Source: Trametes villosa (lineage: Eukaryota; Basidiomycota; Agaricomycetes; Polyporales; Polyporaceae). From it: a stretch of DNA of 64,000 nt. Below are positions 8,930-20,456 of the stretch, piece after piece. Location of the stretch: contig PUDQ02000066.1 of assembly GCA_002964805.2 (NCBI GenBank), positions 1 to 64,000 on the forward strand. Reading direction: 5' to 3'. The first letter of the stretch is position 1. Each line of letters begins with the position of its first letter. The translations under genes were made by a program, and so were the position numbers. The notes beneath the pieces were generated by a model. It did no database searches, had not been told where the DNA came from, and saw only the letters and a list, made by a program, of their open reading frames with translations.

Positions 8930-10864
8930 TTACATATACATATCCTCGTCCATGTCGTCCCACGGCCAGTGACCCATAATCTCCTCCCGCTCCTTCGCCG
9001 ACTGAGCCCCCGCCAACGCTTCCTCCTTGCACTCCTTGAAGAAAGCCACGGCACGCTCGTAGTCCTCAGCCAATACCCAGCCCTCCTCCCCGACGTCGCA
9101 CATAGACTGTAAGCGTTCGAAGCCCCTAGTCGCTTCGTTCAGCTCTTTGTCTAGCACCGCCGTCTCGTCCAAGTCCTTGGCGTCGAACTCGAGGGGACAC
9201 GGCACGCCTCCACCGGTAAGCTCCTCCCACTCGTTCGTGGCCTGGATAAGCGCAGCCTTCAGGTCGGAGGTCTCACCCTCCCACGGGCCACCAGCGTACA
9301 GGAAGAGTCGGCCACGGAGCGCATGCAGGCGATCCATAAAGGCGGCGTAGTGGAGAGGGTTGCATTCCCTCGTGTTGGTCACGTAGAGATAGTGAACGAG
9401 GCGACAACGGTAGCGATACTCCTCGCCGGCTCGCCGGGCTTCGCTCATCACGTCGAGGTTCTCCGGTCGAGAGGGCGGCGTCATGGACTGTGACGCGCCA
9501 TCTGCGTGGTTCTGGAGGCGTTGGGGAATGCCAGCGAGAAGAAACATGGGCAGGATAGAGGTATGTTGCCAGTCAAACACGCTGGTGATTTTGCAGTCGG
9601 AGCCGGGCGACCAAGACACGAAGATGTTGTTCGGCTGCAAGTCTGGATGACGGATGTAGAACAGACTTAAAGCGGGGTCGCTAGGAACGAGCGACGACGT
9701 GATGCTGAGGTACCGCTCCAAGTTCTCGATGTGGTCCGACGGCGACTGCTGCTGGTACTTATAACTGGGCCTCCTCTCGCGCCGCAGGGGTAGGAGCGGC
9801 TGTCCAAAGCGCTTTAGGTAGGCGATCTCCTTCTGCGCCGCTGCTGCGAGAGCTGCTTCGGCACTATGGTCTATAAATACCAGTTACTAGTTCGAGGGCG
9901 TAATAATAAAGAGGCGGAGAGCGGCATACATGGTCCTCGGTTTACGTCCAGCCCTGCCCGTCTGCCATACCACAACGCCAGCTTCGTGTCCGGGCCGACG
10001 CAGAAACGCTTGTCCTCCAGAGGCACGCCCAGCCCTGGGGCGACCTTCTCGAGGTCTTCGGTGAAGTATAGGCTCCCGCCAGCGGGGAATGGCTGAGACA
10101 TCATGCGTGCTTCGATCTGAGTGAGCTGGCGGACGACGGAGATGACTTCCTCGTCCCCGAGGCTGGGCCAGACTTCGCTGAGCTTTGGACCGTGAACGAA
10201 CTCCATAAGAATATATGGGGTTCCAGCAACGTTGTCCGCGTCGGCCGAGTACCCGTATATCTCAGGGACAGGTATCCCGCAGGACCGCTGGTACTCGATA
10301 GTGGCCACCTCGCTGGCGACGGCGTAGTAGGCAGGGACGGTCATGGGGTAGGGAACCCGGGCGACCACCTGCCGACCATCGTGCAGAGCGACGACGAAGG
10401 TGCGGTTGAACCCGCCCTCAGCGAGCTTGGATATGCTGACGACATCCGTAGGACTTTGATGCACAGACTCAGCTGCAAGTCGACACAGCCCGTCGACATC
10501 GAAGGCGACCCTCCGCTCCTTGTGGCGAAGAGCGTCGTTGTAACTGAACAGTAGAGATGACAGGTCAGATATCTATGCGCTAGAAGAACGGTTATGAGAC
10601 TTACACCCAACGCCCGGAAGTGTAGTCGTAGAGGTCGTTTGGAGACTCGGTCATAGAGGACAAGGCGCGACGTGGCAGCGAACGGGTGGTGGAGATGGGG
10701 CTCCGCAAGGAAAAGAACAACGGTCGCGGAGAAGCGGGAGCTTTGACCTTGTTGAAGACGACGACAGTGCTCGCCCTCCCAAGGCGAAGCATGCCAGAGT
10801 AGGCTGAGGTGAGGTTGCGGTGGGCAAAGGCAGGCAAGCAGCAACTAATATTTGCATGTGTCAT
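8930..10864 (-). CDS. AIM9: mitochondrial APH-type phosphotransferase, AIM9-like, 604 aa
   Basis: Three exons: 10864-10605, 10543-9930, 9870-8930 (introns 61 and 59 nt; the total is divisible by three). The N-terminus is Arg/Ser/Leu-rich and looks like a mitochondrial presequence. It leads into the Y-T-S-G-R-W motif typical of this family, a kinase-like N-lobe (E-G-G-F-N-R-T-F; I-L-M-E-F hinge), and the APH catalytic loop H-P-D-L-Q-P-N-N-I-F-V with F-D-W-Q as metal-binding motif. Yeast AIM9/FMP29 is a mitochondrial protein of uncertain substrate; small-molecule phosphotransfer is inferred from the fold only. It is divergently paired with CPA1, which also encodes a mitochondrial protein. Confidence 0.85.
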
Positions 10865-11272
10865 GAAGGTGCGTGAAAGCGTATGTTCGCCGAGCAGACG
10901 GAAAGTGCGGGGACCTGGTCTGGGTCTGAGTGGCGAGTCTGTTAGCTCCGGCGCGCAGTAAGTGAGGCCCGCTTGATCGAGGGAGCGGTTACAATCACTT
11001 GAACGCGACTATTACCCGGCCTTCATTTAACTCTAGCTGAGCTAACAATGACTATATTGACAGCATATGCAGGTCTATAGTTGGAGCTAAGACATGATAA
11101 GCTCCCATATCAAACGCCGCCTATTCGCGGGTGATAAGCGGCGCCACGTGGGAAGTGGTACTACAAAACCTGACGTACGCGCGCGAGTCACTCGTAAAAT
11201 TCTTGCCCGCCCACCACCTCCTCGCCGCGCTGCAGAACAACCCCGCCTCAACCTGAGCGACCCCGCTCGTAC
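10865..11272. other. divergent promoter between AIM9-like gene and CPA1
   Basis: About 410 bp between the AIM9 ATG and the CPA1 upstream ORF. It contains a CACGTG at 11145-11150 and a TGACTC (as GAGTCA, 11185-11190), a core Gcn4/Cpc1 site, upstream of the CPA1 uORF. No further coding sequence seen. Confidence 0.5.
11145..11150. promoter_or_regulatory. CACGTG E-box in the AIM9/CPA1 divergent promoter
   Basis: Palindromic bHLH core site, 128 bp upstream of the uORF start. Function not shown. Confidence 0.35.
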
Positions 11273-11395
11273 ATGACTTTCACGCAAAACACTCGCGACG
11301 AGTACGTTCGCCCTTCTTTCCGGACCGCGTCGCTCGTACTGACTCGCGCGAGCAGTTACCTCAGTGACCTCGTGTTCTCTCTGCTCAGCCATTAA
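11273..11395 (+). CDS. spliced upstream ORF of CPA1, arginine attenuator peptide-like, 22 codons
   Basis: ATG 11273-11275 opens a uORF with exon 1 at 11273-11301, a 54-nt intron at 11302-11355 (GTACGT donor, GCAG acceptor) and exon 2 at 11356-11395 ending in TAA. The join GA|T makes Asp and gives the core D-D-Y-L-S-D (residues 9-14), followed by L-V-F and a C-terminal S-H. Fungal CPA1/arg-2 mRNAs carry a uORF peptide of 20-25 residues with a D-Y-(L/I)-S-D core that stalls ribosomes when arginine is high. Here the usual Trp after the core is Phe. The uORF stop is 16 nt before the CPA1 ATG and its start context is weak (T at -3), as expected for leaky scanning. If the intron is kept, the frame stays open (40 codons) but the core becomes S-S-Y-L-S-D. 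Confidence 0.75.
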   Translation: MTFTQNTRDEYVRPSFRTASLVLTRASSYLSDLVFSLLSH

Positions 11396-11411
11396 GCTCG
11401 ATCCGACCAAG

Positions 11412-12841
11412 ATGTTGGCCCGTAACTTCACTCGTATTGCTCGCCTCTCGCGGGGCTTTGCTTCCCATGCTCCCTCCACAACTACCTCGCTGCCCGCCAC
11501 GTTCCACCTCAAGACGGGCCAGTCATTCGTCGGCCGCTCCTTCGGTGCGCCGCGCAGTGTCTGGGGAGAAACCGTGTTCTCTACCTCAATCACCTCCTGT
11601 GAGTCATATGCTTGACCACCTCAGCGATGTGACTCTGACGTGGCTGTTTTCCAGACACGGAATCTATGACCGATCCCTCCTACCGCGGTCAGATTCTCGT
11701 CTTCACCACTCCTCTTATCGGGAACTACGGCGTCCCGAAAAACAAGACGGCTGTCAACAGCCAAGACGTCGGTGTCGTCCTCGAGTCTGAGAAAATCCAG
11801 TGCTCTGCTGTAGTCGTCGCCGACGTTGCGGAGAAGTTCTCTCACTACACTGCTGTCGAGTCTCTCTCTGCTTGGTGTGCTCGCAATGGTGTCCCCGGCA
11901 TCACCGGTGTCGACACTCGCGCCATCACTACTCTCCTCCGTGACCAAGGTACAACCCTTGGTCGTCTCGCCGTCGGCCCCGACGCGTCCCTCGCTCCCCC
12001 GTCTGCTGAGGAGTACTGGGACCCGACTGGCGAGAACCTCGTCGCCCAGGCCTCCACCCAGGCACCGTACGAGCTCAATCCCACCGGCGACGTCAAGATC
12101 GCCGTCCTGGACTTCGGTGCAAAGGCAAACATCCTCCGCTCGCTCGTGCGCCGGGGCGCCGCCGTCACCGTCCTGCCGTGGAACTACGACTTCAACACGA
12201 TCCGCGACCGCTTCGACGGGCTCTTCCTCAGCAACGGCCCCGGCGACCCGAACCACTGCATGGAGGCCGCGCTCCACCTCCGGCGTACGCTGCAGGAGTG
12301 GGACCGGCCCGTGTTCGGGATCTGCATGGGCCACCAAGTGATCGGGATGGCGGCCGGGCTCGAGGCGTACCGCATGATGTTCGGGAACCGTGGGCACAAC
12401 CAGCCCGTGCTCGCGCTCGCGTCCGCAGGCTCGATCAAGGCCGGGCGCGTCTACGTGACGAGCCAGAACCACCAGTACGCGCTGAAGCTCGAGGATCCCT
12501 TCCCCGCGGGCTGGGAGCCGTTCTTCATCAACTGCAACGACTCGTCCGTCGAGGGCATCAAGTCCACCGCGGAGTCGGGCAAGAAGGTATGGGGCGTGCA
12601 GTTCCACCCTGAGAGTGCGGGCGGTCCGCTCGACACTATCGAGGTATGTGCTGTTGGTGTTTGCATGTCCTTAGGTGCGATTGCTGATGGGATGACGTTA
12701 CAGATGTTCACGGACTTCCTCGCCGAGTGCCGTGCACACAAGCTGCAGTTAAACATCCCTCGTTCGCAGCCCTTCGATGCAGCAAAGTCCGCGCCGAGCC
12801 TTGCTCAAGAGACCCCGCAGCGGGTCGCCGTTGCCGCCTGA
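11412..12841 (+). CDS. CPA1: carbamoyl-phosphate synthase, arginine-specific small (glutaminase) subunit, 437 aa
   Basis: Three exons: 11412-11598, 11655-12643, 12704-12841 (introns 56 and 60 nt). It begins with a mitochondrial-type presequence rich in Arg and Ser. The CPSase small-chain N-terminal domain follows (residues about 30-180), then a class I glutamine amidotransferase domain: L-S-N-G-P-G-D-P, the nucleophile Cys in F-G-I-C-M-G-H-Q, and the His-Glu pair in Q-F-H-P-E-S. It hydrolyses glutamine and passes ammonia to the large subunit to make carbamoyl phosphate for arginine synthesis in mitochondria. The second intron is also open in frame, so retention would insert 20 residues. Control by the upstream peptide and possibly by Cpc1/Gcn4 is suggested by the leader. 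Confidence 0.95.
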
Positions 12842-13086
12842 GGGCGAGGTTGGGATCATGTCGGAAGAGTTTTGGACGTTCGCTACATAGATATCTTGTT
12901 CGTAGTTGTGTTGTATCATAGCTCAGAAGTACATGCGGCAATATTTACCGTCTTGCTCCATCCCATGTCCACTCGACCAATACGAATCATCGCAGGGTTA
13001 TTATGGTTAGCTCAAGCAGGGTTTTGTAAGTTGGCTGGAGATATTGTTGGTATGTACTGGCTGAGGTGAACTGGCTCATGAGACAT

Positions 13087-13195
13087 GGCAACATGGCCGA
13101 GCGGTCCAAGGCGTGTGACTCAAGCGAAAGCTTGCCTGCTTCAGCGGGTTTCTCATCTGGGTATCCAGGCGTGGGTTCGAACCCCACTGTTGTCA
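13087..13195 (+). tRNA. tRNA-Leu (anticodon CAA) with intron
   Basis: The acceptor GGCAACA (13087-13093) pairs with TGTTGTC (13188-13194, one G-T pair), discriminator A. The A box TGGCCGAGCGG and B box GGTTCGAACCC are present. The anticodon CAA is at 13121-13123 in the loop CTCAAG, and about 25 extra bases after position 37 fit an intron, as is usual for fungal tRNA-Leu(CAA). The T arm GTGGG/CCCAC is perfect. The outermost pair of the anticodon stem is a mismatch by my folding. Confidence 0.85.
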
Positions 13196-13198
13196 CTA

Positions 13199-13203
13199 TT
13201 TTT
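13199..13203 (+). terminator. Pol III T-run terminator of tRNA-Leu
   Basis: TTTTT four bases after the discriminator, followed by a second TTTT. Confidence 0.75.
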
Positions 13204-13579
13204 ATTTTATCTCAGTTCCACCGTCCTTGAGGATTGGGAAAAACTACCAGAGCAGCCGTGGAAGCGTATTTGCGAGCGAAGCGAGCATGATACATACCCG
13301 TGTGTGGACGGTTTCCCGGTTCATGCAGCTGCCACTGGCAGCACGGTGGTTCAGTTGTCGCCTCCAGACTGCGGTGTAGCCTGCGTGTACACTCTGTTGC
13401 ACAAGTTCTGCAAGTTCCAGTCGCAAGAGCAAGCTCGCGAGGTGCCGTTCGCGCATTAAAGTCGCACAGTGTGCAAATATTGGTTTATTGAGCAGTATTA
13501 TGCGGTTCCTCATTCCCAGACAAACGTACACGGACAATCGGCAGTTCACAACTTGAACACACGAACGCGGGCTGGCCCT

Positions 13580-14544
13580 CTACCAGGGGATAATCTCGCC
13601 GTTGTAGCGGATGTACTTGCCGCTGTCGGCCGCGGCAATGGAGGCGATGACATTGAGAAGACCCGCGATGCTCTCGGCGGGCTCGAGCGGCGCCGCCTGC
13701 GAGCCCATGTCTGCCGCGATATCAGTCAGCTCGGGCGAGAGGGAGAACATTTAACGAGGGAACACACCGGTCTTGACCCACCCGGGGCACAGCGCGACCG
13801 CGGTAATGTCCGGGCGGTCAAGCTTCTGCTTGTACGTCTGCGCCGCACGCGTTAGTACTCAGGTTGCGCCGCGGCGCGAGAAGGAAAGAGGACGCACGAG
13901 CATGTTGAGCGCGGCCTTGCTCATGCAGTAGGACGCGCCCTGCGCGCCGAACGCGTCCGCGCTCGCGACGCTGCCGAGCGTGCTCGAGATGTGGAAGATC
14001 TTCTTCGCCTGCCCCTTCTCGAGGAGCGGGAGCAGCGTCTGCGAGACGAACGCGGGGCCGACGGTGTTCGTGCGGAAGATGCCGAGCACCGCGTCGGGGT
14101 CGATGGTGTACGCGGTGTCGAGCACGCTCTGTGGAGTGCGAGGTCAGTCGATGCGCGCTGGTGAAGAAGGCGCGGAGGGCGGGACGCACGATGCCGGCGT
14201 TGTTGATGAGGTGGTCGAGTCCGCTCTCGCCGAGGATGGGCTCAAGCTGCTTGGGGAACGCACGGACGTTGTCGAAGTCGCTCGTGTCGAGCTGGACGAT
14301 GTGCAGCGTGCCCTTTGCGCCCTTCTGCAGGTCGTGCAGGCCGGTGGCCTTGTCGGGGGTGCGGCAGGCGGCGATGACGAGGTTATCGGCGGACTGGAGG
14401 AGCTGGCGGACGAGCTCGAGGCCGATGCCGCGCGAGGCGCTATGTCGAGAATGTATGTGAGCGGCGAAAGGGAACACTGTGAGAATGCGAGAGGAAGGCA
14501 TACCCGGTGACGAGCCAAGAAGTCTGACTGGTGGTGGAAGACAT
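13580..14544 (-). CDS. short-chain dehydrogenase/reductase (SDR), 240 aa
   Basis: Five exons: 14544-14504, 14439-14190, 14128-13898, 13837-13768, 13710-13580; the four introns are 57-64 nt and the total is divisible by three. Classical SDR motifs: T-G-A-S-R-G-I-G cofactor loop split by intron 1, N-N-A-G, catalytic Ser in H-I-S-S, Y-C-M-S-K (Tyr-x3-Lys), and P-G-W-V-K-T-D. The length is that of a minimal NAD(P)-dependent C-factor/carbonyl-reductase type SDR. The substrate cannot be told. A TATA box lies 84 bp upstream of the start. Expected to be cytosolic, as no targeting signal is seen. Confidence 0.92.
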
Positions 14545-14627
14545 GAGTGAGATCGAGAAGAGAGGTAGGAGTTGGCGTTGGATGCTTGGAGAATGCGGTA
14601 CTGCCGAGTGTACGGGACGGCCCACGT

Positions 14628-14635
14628 CTTATATA
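14628..14635 (-). promoter_or_regulatory. TATA box of the SDR gene
   Basis: TATATAAG on the minus strand, 84 bp upstream of the SDR ATG. Confidence 0.6.
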
Positions 14636-16796
14636 CGCCCCGTGAAGGGTACCTGCGAAGTCAACGTTGACGTTGAGATCCTGAAAAGGCAAGTGAGGGA
14701 ATATCGCGGGGTGTGCTATGGACGCGTACGAGAATAGAACGCGATGTTCGCCAGCCCGGCATGCTGCCGCCAGAACGCGTACACCGTCTGCGCATGTACA
14801 CATGGACGCGCTGCCTGCGGCTGTGGCACCGAGCAGGCGATGCGGGGCGGCGGAAAGGTCCACCCCGCACCGTCCACGCGCGTCGGGCGGGTAGAGGCTC
14901 TTCTCGCGCACGTGGTGGGCTACGGACGATCGAGGGTGTGGTGGCGCAGCTGCCAGTAAGATCGACCGTCGATGAACATCTCGCCCGGGAAAAGTGAGAA
15001 CGATAACACCTGTCACTGATCGAGCGCGGTCCGAGTGAAGTAATCAATGGACGTCAGAGGTAGCGATAGATTTGGTACTTGCAGCTGTGTGCCTTCTTCA
15101 CGTCTCTCTTCTCGGCGTAGTAGACGTACATGCGAGCTCCAAACCTCCGGCGCCGCACTGGTCAACATCGAGTCTAATCGAAGCAAAGGTACTCGGCGAG
15201 CGCGAGCCGCAGCCTTTCCGCCAGGGACGATGGAACGGGCCCGCAGCTCGGCGTACATTGCTAGACGTGCGCGTACCAGATAAACAATGCGGCACAGTTC
15301 GAGAGAATCACATTCCATACTATAGACGCAAACGTGCGCAGCAAACAGCAAACAGACGCGGAAATCTGGAAGAAGACTTCATGAGCTCCAGACGGGGGCT
15401 GCGGGAGCAGTAGAGCTCGGGCCGATCATCGAGCAAATTCGCCTAGGCTAGACACTTGCAAGGTCAATGTCACTTGTAGATATCCCGAGAGGTCGGAGAC
15501 GGTATGCACATACCGTCCGCAGCGCCCTGTGGCTGCTGCAACCGACTACAGTCCTCGTCGTCCGTCAGCGCGTCAGCTGCAACCAACTGCTCGCGTATAT
15601 GCCGCTATCGGGGGTTGACTAGCTACGTAGACTGCTGGACGCTGAGCTTCGTGCGTACGGGGTATAGGTGATCGTCGGCGTCCTCGGGGAGACATCGCAT
15701 GAGCGCAGTCCGACTGAATCACGTTGCCCTATACGGCCTGGATTAGAGTATCTGCGCGGCGCGCAGGCGTGCTTTAAGGAGGAACAACCGCAGTGTGGTC
15801 GACGTCAAGGTCAGGTACGAGGGGTGCTGCAACTCAGCTCGCCGTTCCGAGTTCTCATTCGGGCTGCGGGCGCTTCGTGGGCGCTACACCAGAGTCCTCC
15901 ACCTCGACGCATCGCTGCATAAACTACCGCGAACATGCACAGAAAGACACCTGGAATATTATATATACAGGATGCGGAGCTCTCTTGCAGTCCTCTGCAG
16001 TTGTTTGATGGTCTTCCAACTACGGTTGCAGCCGACCCTAACCTATGGGCGCAGCACGGGCGCCTATAGAGGCGTCTGAGCGAATGAACGAACGGCGACT
16101 TGAATTGCTCGAGCATCGTGACGACTCACTCGAGAACACATTTGCTCCAACTTGCCACCCGAAACCACCGATACCATAGACCGGTCTTCCCTCGGAGGTG
16201 GTCTGCCTTTCGCCCGCAAAGTGCGCGCATCGAATCGAAGCAACGACTCTCCACTGCACCCCGGACGCGGACGTCCGGACGCCCAGGAGCGCTGGGCCTT
16301 CTCTACTGTATACACACTGCGGACAACAGCCGTTGGCGGCGAGCGACGCGCGCACCACATGTACGCTGCGATCGCGGCATCGTGGCGCCCCAAGCAGGCC
16401 GAACGTAGCGATGTGGAGCGATTCCGGTGCGGGGCGTGTCGAAGCGGTACCCTGTTGGACAGGTCTCTCGTCTAGTGCCGCTGCTGCCAGTGCTAGGCTG
16501 TTGGGATGCTGGCTTCCGGGTACATGGCGGGAGAGCGCGCGGGAAGAGGTATAAGGTCGCATGTGGGGCTGTTGGAGGCGCGAACCTCTCCACAGTGCAC
16601 TCTCGCTCTCTAGTACCACGCTCGTATCACCCATCCCACTAGTTGTACCGTTTGCCAAGGGGGCTGTCAGACGTAACCGACAAGACAGGATGTCCAACCC
16701 GTCCCCGATGTATACCAGGCGGGGCGCGGGGAGAATTGAGCCACCAGGTGAGCCAGACCAGTCATCCCGGCCTGGACTGCTCTGCTAACCGTTCCC
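14636..16796. other. long intergenic region, no supported gene
   Basis: 2.2 kb between the divergent SDR and membrane-protein genes. The many overlapping ORFs on both strands are what GC-rich noncoding DNA gives; none shows a motif or a consistent exon chain. Confidence 0.5.
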
Positions 16797-17711
16797 ATGC
16801 ACCCAGAATGCATCGTGCTGCCACCAAGCCACCCCATGACCGAGGAGCCCGTCTCGCTGCCACACACGCCCTCGCGGTCGCCGACGGCCGTGAGGCTATT
16901 GGGTCGGGGTCTACTCACGCTCCCTCACCAACCGGACCCCGCGCCTGTGTACGTGCCGTTGAATGCAGCTGCGAATGGGAATGGGGACACGACGCGGAAA
17001 TGGACGCAGGAGGATCAGGACCAAACGGACGAGAAGGCGCGGAGGAGGGCGATGAATGAGCTTGTGCAGACGTGGATGGACAGGCTGCAACTCATCAGCG
17101 TCATCGTAAGTTCGGTGTATCAGCGTTCCTGTAAGACGCGCGACTGACGGCAGCCTCTGCAGACAACGTTCTTCGCGGCGATGGAAGCCCAGCTGCTGGG
17201 TAGTACCATGCCCGACGACCCCAAAAACGATCCCATCATCGACCAGGTTGCGAACGTCGCGTTGACAGGCGCGCTTGTCGTGCACGTCTTCGCAGCCATC
17301 ATCTCCTTCCTCGCCGCGTTCTTCCTCATCCGCTACAAGCTCACCGCCGCGAAGCGCGAGGAGCGCAAAGTCGAGTCCGGGCTCGCCGACGCGGCGGTCA
17401 CGCCCGTCCCCTCGCACGAATCGACGCAGACGAGCCTGCCCCCGATCTTCTCGTCGGACCCGCACCTGGAGCAGGTGGGCCCGTTCCGGCGGGGGCAGCC
17501 GCCGACGCACCTGCTCGACCACTGCCACTCGCTGTGCATGTGGCTCGCGGCGGTCGGGTTCGTGCTCGCGCTGGCGGGGGTGCTGTGCTTCGCGTGGGCG
17601 CGGTTCGCGCTGAGCAGCAGCGTGTTCGCGACAGCGTGCGTGGTGGTGTGTCTCGTGTCGGGCGTCGCTGCGGTGTTCTGGCCGGCGTCGTCTGCGCATG
17701 CGCGCACCTGA
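16797..17711 (+). CDS. conserved-looking fungal membrane protein, 285 aa
   Basis: Two exons, 16797-17105 and 17163-17711, separated by a 57-nt intron (GTAAGT donor). A cytosolic N-terminal region rich in Pro and charged residues (about 1-100) leads to an amphipathic stretch. Three hydrophobic segments follow: about residues 135-160 (V-H-V-F-A-A-I-I-S-F), 228-250 (L-A-A-V-G-F-V-L-A-L) and 257-280. A loop rich in Ser/Pro separates the first and second. A start at the internal ATG 13 codons later is possible. I do not recognise a named family; its length and topology suggest an integral membrane protein of unknown function. Confidence 0.7.
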
Positions 17712-18229
17712 AGTTGAAACGTAGACGTCAGATTGGGCGCGTCGCCCGCGGCGATAGCGCCGCATACTCAGGCTGTAGATCGCCGCCGTAATTCTTGCTC
17801 TTGACCGCATTGTACTACTACATACTATTACCACTATCAATGATACCCTGTGTATGTATGCATGTTGCGTGAGACTCTGTGCCACCTCGCGCAATGCTCG
17901 CGCGGGAGGAACGTGGCGGGGTGCTTCTGCGTGAGGACGCGATCACGTGGGAGAGATTGACGTGTGACGGGAAGAGTTGGGGAAGATGCACGCCGCCGTC
18001 CGAGTCGTCTCAGAGCTCCCGTCATCCGGATCGAGAAGAGAACAATGATCTGTCCGAGTCTGCTCTTCCGCGCTCGCCCCCTCTAGCTCTCCCGCCCCGC
18101 CAGCTGGCACCCCTCTTCCGCCCAGATACCCCGCATCCGCATACCCGTCTCCCTCTGCCCACGCCGCGGCCTCGAGGTCCCACCCCGGTCGCTCTTCACC
18201 GCATCTGCCGCACGGCACCCTTCGCTGCC
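17712..18229. other. intergenic, promoter of the first metallophosphoesterase gene
   Basis: About 520 bp with a long CT-rich run near 18060-18180, as often seen before fungal start sites. No gene seen. Confidence 0.5.
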
Positions 18230-20456
18230 ATGTTGACGGCATCGAGGGCTTCGCTCTTACGGCGCACTCGCGACGCTTTCCTTTCTCGCTGGGGCTTACT
18301 TGACTGGGTCAGGCTTCTCTGGTGCTCCGTCGTGCTGTGGTATGAGCTGGGGACTTTCTACCTCGCCTTCCGGTCGTGCTCTTGGCCGGACGCGGCCCTA
18401 CCCACGGTGAGTGTTCTGTTCTTCTCTGTGTTATCATAGAGTCCGACATAGAACCCTGCCACCCGCCACAAGGCCCGCGAAAGACCGGCCCATGTGCTCC
18501 TTGTCGCAGATCCCCAGGTCCGCGATGCGTCCACCTCCCGCCGCCTCGGCTTCTCCGCCTTCCGTCAGTTCCTCGTCGATCTCGCGCTGAAGCGTAATTG
18601 GCACTTCGCATCACGCACCAGCCCTGACGTCGTCGTCTTCCTCGGCGACCTCCTTCCACCCCTGCGATTCCTTAGGTCGGACGAAGAGTGAGTTCCCATT
18701 TCTTGGTTTCAGGGGCGTCCCGGGAATGTTGCAGACAACTTGATGGCGGTTATACAGGTATGCGCGCAACTTGCGTCGGTTCAAGAGCATCTTCCACCTC
18801 CCGAGCGACGTTACGTCATTCTATGTACCGGGGAACAACGATGTCGGGTGCGTGCCGAATTTGACTGCTGCGCGAGAGCCAAGCCAACCCTGTCCCCAGT
18901 TTAAACATAGAGCCTGCGCTCGCGCGCCAGGCGCGACATAGATTTACGACCCACTTCGGACCGCTGAATCAAGCCGTGACTCTCCGCAACCATACGCTGG
19001 TCATGCTGGATGCCGCGGGCCTCGCCGAAGAGGACTACCAAAGGGCAGCCAAGTTCACGGATTACCCAGAATGGCCTGCTCTTCCTCGCGGGGCCGTAGA
19101 GTTTATACGTTCTCTCAGTGACGGTAGGATGCCCATTAGTTGACTATATGCGCCCGTCTGACCCGTAATGTCGTCAGAGGCCAGCTCACAGCCGACAATC
19201 CTGCTTACGCATATACCCCTGTACCGTCCGGACGGTGCCTCTTGCGGGCCATTGCGTGAAAAGGGCAATATCCGCCGTGGTGTTGGTCCTGGGTACCAAA
19301 ACACGTTTGGGAAGAAGACGTCCGCATTCATCCTGCATACAGTGCGGCCAAGTCTGATTATTAGGTACGTTGTCTTTCACGTTGCATACTCGGCGCAATG
19401 TGACAAGTTTGCTACAGTGCGGACGACAAGGACTACTGCGACTACGTTCACGTACCACCCAAGCCTGTCGGGACGGTCGCGGATACTCCGCAGATACACG
19501 TCGAGTCGGAGGATGTCCGGGAAGTGACCATCAAGGCCATCTCGCCTTCACCTACCATCCGTCATCCTGGCTTCCAGCTCCTCTCCCTTGCAACCCCACT
19601 AGAGCCTGGCAAACCCGCACTCGCGGACACCCCGTGCTTCCTACCAGACTACCCCCACGTATACTCCTGGCGATACCCTCCACTAATTATCCTGACAACC
19701 CTCGCCCTTGTCCTCCTCCGTCTCCGCCGACCACGAGCCTCTCCTCTGCCCACACACGCCCGCAGGAGCGCCTGGCGGCAATCCTTTTCCCTCCACACCC
19801 TCCCCGTCGAAGCGCCACTTCACCTCCCACACCCACCGACCCCCTTCGCGCCCGACTGGTCCTTCCAGTCACCCGGCTTCACCACGCCGCGCGGCGGCGC
19901 ACGCTCCCCGCGCCCGAGCTTTAGCCCGACAGATGCGCTGCCGCAGTCCATCCGTACCCCGCTCTCCGGCGACAGCAAGCACGGCGATGCGTACTTCGGC
20001 TCAGGGACGCCCACGACGCCGACGTTCCGCGCGACGACGCACACGCGCGGCGGGGAGAGCACGGCGGGGCTCGCCGCGCTTCCGCCGCGCTTGGTCGTCG
20101 TCGACACAGACGAGCACGAGCACGACGAGTTCGCGCGCGGGCGGCACGACCCGCGGCGTCTCACCCGTGCCGCCCGCGGCTACGACGACGCGGAGGACGG
20201 CAGGGACAGGGACACGCCGTTACTGGACTTCACGTTCACGCTGGGCGGGCAGCGCCGGCGCGTGTCGGTCGCGAACCCGATGCCGGCGTGGGCGCGGCGG
20301 CTGAGCCTGCGCAATTGGGAGGGCGCGCGGCTGGGCGCGGGGGCGCGCCGGGCGGGGAGAAGGCGTGCGTTTTTGAGGCGGGTGGGGCTGGATCTGGGCT
20401 ATATTGCGTGGCCGGCGGGGGCGTTGTGGGTAGGATGTGCGTGGTGGCTGACGTGA
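18230..20456 (+). CDS. CDC1/TED1-like metallophosphoesterase, copy 1, degenerate active site, 650 aa
   Basis: Six exons: 18230-18406, 18452-18687, 18758-18847, 18900-19123, 19178-19364, 19418-20456; summed length divisible by three. It has an N-terminal membrane segment (L-L-W-C-S-V-V-L-W-Y), then the metallophosphoesterase blocks A-D-P-Q, F-L-G-D, P-G-N-N-D-V-G and T-H-I-P-L-Y-R-P, and a C-terminal hydrophobic segment after a long low-complexity region. Cdc1/Ted1 proteins act in the ER on GPI-anchor ethanolamine phosphate. Here the catalytic His of GNH(D/E) is Asn, and the residues after F-L-G-D (normally D-N-G-R) are lost, so activity is doubtful. A close paralog lies at 36958-38858 with the same exon plan. 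Confidence 0.88.

Noticed and set aside
11621..12607. 328-codon minus-strand ORF
   Set aside because: Antisense to the conserved CPA1 coding sequence.
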